Assembly (NCBI GenBank): GCA_040218535.1
Contig: JAVJRG010000005.1
Location: 1,302,001-1,366,000, forward strand
Direction: 5' to 3'
Length of the DNA: 64,000 bases
Origin: Lacipirellulaceae bacterium
GTDB taxonomy: Bacteria > Planctomycetota > Planctomycetia > Pirellulales > Lacipirellulaceae
In this document: piece by piece, positions 60,922 to 64,000 of the stretch
How the letters are laid out: every line of letters starts with the position of its first letter
How positions within the stretch are numbered: the first letter of the stretch is position 1
The notes under the pieces: generated by a model
The model's input: the letters and a program-made list of their open reading frames with translations, nothing else
Databases searched by the model: none
Told to the model about the DNA's origin: nothing
Translations under genes and position numbers: made by a program

Positions 60922-62295
60922 ATGAACGATCGTGATACGACAACTAGCGAAGCTCGCCGTGCGTTGCTGCTGACGTATCACTACGATCATGCTGCCACGA
61001 TGGAGTCGCGTTTGAGTTGGCGGCGCGCGCAGCATGCGGCTGAGCAATTCGACACGACGGTGGTTTGTGCTTTCGGAGACAAGCAAGAGCCATCTCTGGA
61101 GACAAGTGCTGCAGAATCGCAGGTGCGATTCATTGCCATTCCACACAATCGCTTGGAACAGATGGTAATGCGACTGCCGTGGGGCTTCTATCTGGCCTAT
61201 CGTCTCTGGCACCGCCGGGTTCTCAAGCGGGTTTCGCAGCTTCACCGTGAGCAGCCGTTCGATTTGGTCCATCACGTCAGTTTCTGTGGTTATCGCGAGC
61301 CCAGCGACGGGTGGCGGCTGGATGCACCGTTCGTTTGGGGTCCAATTGGCGGAACACACAACTTTCCCACACGGTTTTTGACGCAACTCAATTTTCTTGG
61401 AGCCGTCCGCGAGCTTTCGCGCAACACACTCAACTCATGGCAACTTCGTCGTAGTCGGCTGGTCAAGAATGCTATGCGTTCAGCAGAAGTGGTTGCTGTG
61501 GCGTCTGAAAGTGCTAAAGAGGCTCTGAGTGGTCTGGCTGAACGGACTCCGCAAGTACTGCTCGAGACCGGGATTGATCCAATCAAGTCGGAGCGAAAAC
61601 TGCGCCATCTGAACCAGCCACTCAAGATACTTTGGTCTGGCCGATTGCAATGCTGGAAGGCTCTGCCGTTATTGCTTCGTGCAATGGCACAGCTTCCTAG
61701 TTCGTGCCGAGTCCAGCTGCGGGTCATGGGTGAAGGCCCATGCGAGACCTCGTGGAAGAAACTAGCGAAGAAGCTGGGAATCGAGGATCAGATCGAGTGG
61801 ATCGGTTGGCCTAGCTACGACTGGCAACTTCCTCAGTATGAGTGGGCCGATTGCTTTGCATTCACCAGCCTGCGCGACACATCAGGAACAGGGCTCCTTG
61901 AAGCCCTTGCTGCGGGTGCTCCAATCATCGGAGTGAACCACCAGGGAGCCGCTGATATTCTGACAGAGCAGTGTGCCATTCCAGTCTCGGTCGAAGCACC
62001 GAAACAGGCAATCGCAGGTTTTCGCGAGGCAATCGTTCAGCTCGCCAGAGAACCTGAAACCTTGCTTAGCCTAAGCCGCGGTGCTGCGGCTCGCGCCCAG
62101 GCGTTCTCCTGGCAAAAGCAACGCGAGGCAATGAACGGGCTTTATGAGGAAGCCCTTCTAGAGGCTCGATCTCCGGTAACAGCTGAATCAGAAAGTTACG
62201 CCTCAGGTGCCGAGCCAGGCGATACACAGGCGGCGGATTCCGCTGAGAACTTTAAGCAACAATCGGTCGCTAGACAGCCGGTCCTAAGTAGTTGA
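60922..62295 (+). CDS. GT4-family glycosyltransferase
   Basis: Retaining glycosyltransferase with the GT-B fold. LLTYHYDHAATMESRLSWRRAQH opens the N-terminal domain, and the C-terminal domain has KILWSGRLQCWKALPLLLRAM (about 235), VMGEGPCETSWKKLAKKLGIEDQIEWIGW and the E-x7-E-like donor site FTSLRDTSGTGLLEALAAGAPIIGVNHQGAADI (about 315-350). 457 aa with a disordered C-terminus. The sugar it adds is unknown. Follows the sugar transferase by 55 nt. Confidence 0.9.
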   Translation: MNDRDTTTSEARRALLLTYHYDHAATMESRLSWRRAQHAAEQFDTTVVCAFGDKQEPSLETSAAESQVRFIAIPHNRLEQMVMRLPWGFYLAYRLWHRRVLKRVSQLHREQPFDLVHHVSFCGYREPSDGWRLDAPFVWGPIGGTHNFPTRFLTQLNFLGAVRELSRNTLNSWQLRRSRLVKNAMRSAEVVAVASESAKEALSGLAERTPQVLLETGIDPIKSERKLRHLNQPLKILWSGRLQCWKALPLLLRAMAQLPSSCRVQLRVMGEGPCETSWKKLAKKLGIEDQIEWIGWPSYDWQLPQYEWADCFAFTSLRDTSGTGLLEALAAGAPIIGVNHQGAADILTEQCAIPVSVEAPKQAIAGFREAIVQLAREPETLLSLSRGAAARAQAFSWQKQREAMNGLYEEALLEARSPVTAESESYASGAEPGDTQAADSAENFKQQSVARQPVLSS

Positions 62296-62363
62296 AGACA
62301 TAATCAATTAAAGGAAACTCCCTAATGGGAGCACTCGTCACAGGATAGTTCATCGAGGTAGTC

Positions 62364-63941
62364 ATGGCACAATCATTCACCAAAGGCGGTCTACGTCAGA
62401 TCGTCGAAACGCTTTTTCGACATAAGAAAAAGGCTTGCACGCTTGCGCTCGTCGCTCTAGCCGTTGGGACGCTTGCTGTTTTCTTCTATCCCCGTAAATA
62501 TCGGTCGGAGGCGAAGGTCTTTTTGCAGGTCGGTCGTGAAACCGTTGGCATCGACCCAACCGCAACGACCGGGCAGACGATGTCGCTAATGCAGAATGGT
62601 CGTGATGAGGAGATCCAAAGCGCGAAAGATGTGATTAGCAGCCGCGGTCTCATCGAAAAGGTTGTTGATCGTGTTAGCCCTGATCTCGTCCTTGGGAAAC
62701 TTGCCGTTGGCGATGCAAAACCAAACCCGATTACCGAGTGGATGAAGGGGTTACTTGGTTCTGCGCTCGAAACTGCTCAGTCAATCGACCCCGTTTCTAC
62801 TCGCGAGAGGGCTGTCATCAAAGTTGAGAAGAACCTAGAGGTCGATGCCGAGCGTAGTTCAACGGTCTTGGTGATGACCTACGATGCAAAGACACCTGAG
62901 CTTGCACAAACGATTCTTGATGAGGTTGTTGAGGTCTACAAGGAGGAGCACCTCAGGATCCATCGCAACCAAAAGTCGAGCCAGTTCTTTGACGAGCAGA
63001 ACGAGATTCTGCGTGAACGACTCGTTAAAGCGGAGCAGAGACTGCGCGATGCGAAAAGCGAGCTTGGATTGGCTTCTGTCGAATCGCGAGCGACCACTCT
63101 TGAAGGCCAAATCCGCAATATCGATCAGGATCGCTACGCAACGGAGCAGGAACTGGCGACCTCGCGAGCTAGAATGGCTGACTTGACCAACCAGCTCGAA
63201 GAAACGCCTGAGCGACTTGTCTCTTCCAAGACAAGTAAGCCCAACGAGGGGGCCGACCTGTTGCGTGATCAGCTCTATCAGCTTCAAGTCAAGAAAATCG
63301 ACTTAGAGGCTCGTTACAGCGAAGAACACCCGCTGGTGAAGGCAATCAACGATCAAGTCAAACAGGCCGAAGCGATCGTCAACAAGCAGGAGGCGAGTCG
63401 CGAAGAGACGATCGATGACGTGAATCCCATTCATCGCCAGTTGCTGCTCGACTACAAGCAGCAGCAGGCAGCCGTCGCGGGATTCGAGTCACGATTGGAA
63501 AAGCTCTCGAACCAGCGAGAGCAACTTCGCAAGCAGTTGGTAAAACTCAACGCGGATGAGATACGGCTGGCAGAACTGTCACGCGAAGTGCAGATTGCCA
63601 ACAGCAAAGTCTTTCAATACGAGGACAAATTCGAGCAAGCTCGATTCGACAAAGAGCTGGAGAGCGAAAAGGTATCCAACGTCAGCATCGTGCAAGATGC
63701 CACCCTGGCCGAAAAGCCGATTAGCCCTTCGAAGGTTCTGATCGGTCTGGCAACGATTCTTTTTAGCACGGCGGCACCGCTCGCCCTTGCCCTGGGGCTC
63801 GAACGCTCCGACGATCGCTTAAGACAGGAGTCTGACATCGAAGAACTGCTGGACCTGCCTGTGTTGGCATCGGTCCCAGAGTCGTCACTCCATAGCCGTC
63901 TGTTGCCAACCACTGGAGTGGTCAGCGGCACGGATTATTGA
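62364..63941 (+). CDS. Wzz/GumC-type polysaccharide co-polymerase
   Basis: Inner-membrane chain-length or export regulator. Wzz domain with first membrane segment ACTLALVALAVGTLAVFF (about 20-40) and YPRKYRSEAKVFLQVGRE; long periplasmic coiled coils at about 190-400 (QNEILRERLVKAEQRLRDAKSELGL); and a G-rich second segment near 460-480 (PSKVLIGLATILFSTAAPLALALGL). The tyrosine-kinase domain of Wzc is absent. 525 aa. A stem with weak T run follows the stop. Confidence 0.92.
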   Translation: MAQSFTKGGLRQIVETLFRHKKKACTLALVALAVGTLAVFFYPRKYRSEAKVFLQVGRETVGIDPTATTGQTMSLMQNGRDEEIQSAKDVISSRGLIEKVVDRVSPDLVLGKLAVGDAKPNPITEWMKGLLGSALETAQSIDPVSTRERAVIKVEKNLEVDAERSSTVLVMTYDAKTPELAQTILDEVVEVYKEEHLRIHRNQKSSQFFDEQNEILRERLVKAEQRLRDAKSELGLASVESRATTLEGQIRNIDQDRYATEQELATSRARMADLTNQLEETPERLVSSKTSKPNEGADLLRDQLYQLQVKKIDLEARYSEEHPLVKAINDQVKQAEAIVNKQEASREETIDDVNPIHRQLLLDYKQQQAAVAGFESRLEKLSNQREQLRKQLVKLNADEIRLAELSREVQIANSKVFQYEDKFEQARFDKELESEKVSNVSIVQDATLAEKPISPSKVLIGLATILFSTAAPLALALGLERSDDRLRQESDIEELLDLPVLASVPESSLHSRLLPTTGVVSGTDY

Positions 63942-63955
63942 CATTTATTACTAGC

Positions 63956-63984
63956 CCCGGGATTTATCCCGGGAGATTTGTTTC
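63956..63984 (+). terminator. Possible terminator after the Wzz-like gene
   Basis: CCCGGGA-ttta-TCCCGGG, a perfect 7-bp stem, followed by AGATTTGTTT, 14 nt after the stop. The T run is interrupted. Confidence 0.45.
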
Positions 63985-64000
63985 CATCAAATATCGGTCG

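Noticed and set aside
1-64000. CRISPR arrays, prophage genes, transposases and rRNA operons
   Set aside because: None was recognised: no spaced direct repeats of CRISPR length, no transposase or integrase motif, and no rRNA sequence in the window.

Overview
The window looks like chromosomal DNA of a planctomycete, probably of the Pirellula type. The signs are moderate GC, a PEP-CTERM protein, an alpha-2-macroglobulin, two GxxExxY proteins, a Tad pilus cluster with a lone flp pilin elsewhere, and an mraZ-rsmH pair that is not followed by the usual ftsL/ftsI/ftsZ genes. The taxon is inferred from gene content, not from a marker gene.

Layout. 1-7828: an operon for a type IV pilus/type II secretion machine (STAS fragment, GspE-like ATPase, GspF-like platform, PilM-, PilN-, PilO- and PilP-like proteins, secretin). 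7829-14140: small and accessory genes (secreted unknown, DUF4272, DinB-like) and the ComM-like ATPase flanked by two GxxExxY nuclease-fold genes, each enclosed by inverted repeats. 14147-18842: UvrD-like helicase, then divergent YfgM-like/RluD and MscL. 18984-25785 (minus): flippase-like protein, ileS, purN, class II aldolase and bshB1-like deacetylase. 26015-31270: tRNA-Ala(GGC), MFS permease, a frameshifted PEP-CTERM gene, and a DUF362/terpenoid-cyclase-fold pair. 31465-43277: a Tad (Flp) pilus locus from flp to tadD. 43299-46704: a TM protein, rsmH and mraZ with four MraZ boxes, then queA. 47044-49908 (minus): a second Flp pilin, an IscA-type carrier, a cysteine desulfurase and a Nudix protein. 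50021-56302 (minus): a 2093-residue alpha-2-macroglobulin. 56626-63941: an exopolysaccharide locus with two polyprenyl-phosphate sugar transferases, a small membrane protein, a diguanylate cyclase, a GT4 glycosyltransferase and a Wzz-like chain-length protein.

Themes. Two separate envelope-spanning secretin machines (T2SS/T4P-like and Tad) occupy about 20 kb, and the exopolysaccharide locus carries a GGDEF enzyme, so the window is rich in surface, adhesion and matrix functions.

The most unusual signals are not ordinary genes. (1) The two GxxExxY genes sit in about 0.45-kb cassettes bounded by inverted repeats built from ATTCGTG or ATCCGTG words at about 9-bp period. (2) A 25-nt palindromic repeat with core GCGTWAGC occurs four times, each 13-26 nt downstream of a stop codon and always in the sense orientation. 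(3) Three heptanucleotide tandem arrays of different sequence lie within 3.6 kb, two of them in frame inside ileS. (4) One Flp pilin gene, on the minus strand at 47044-47223, is short and easy to miss.
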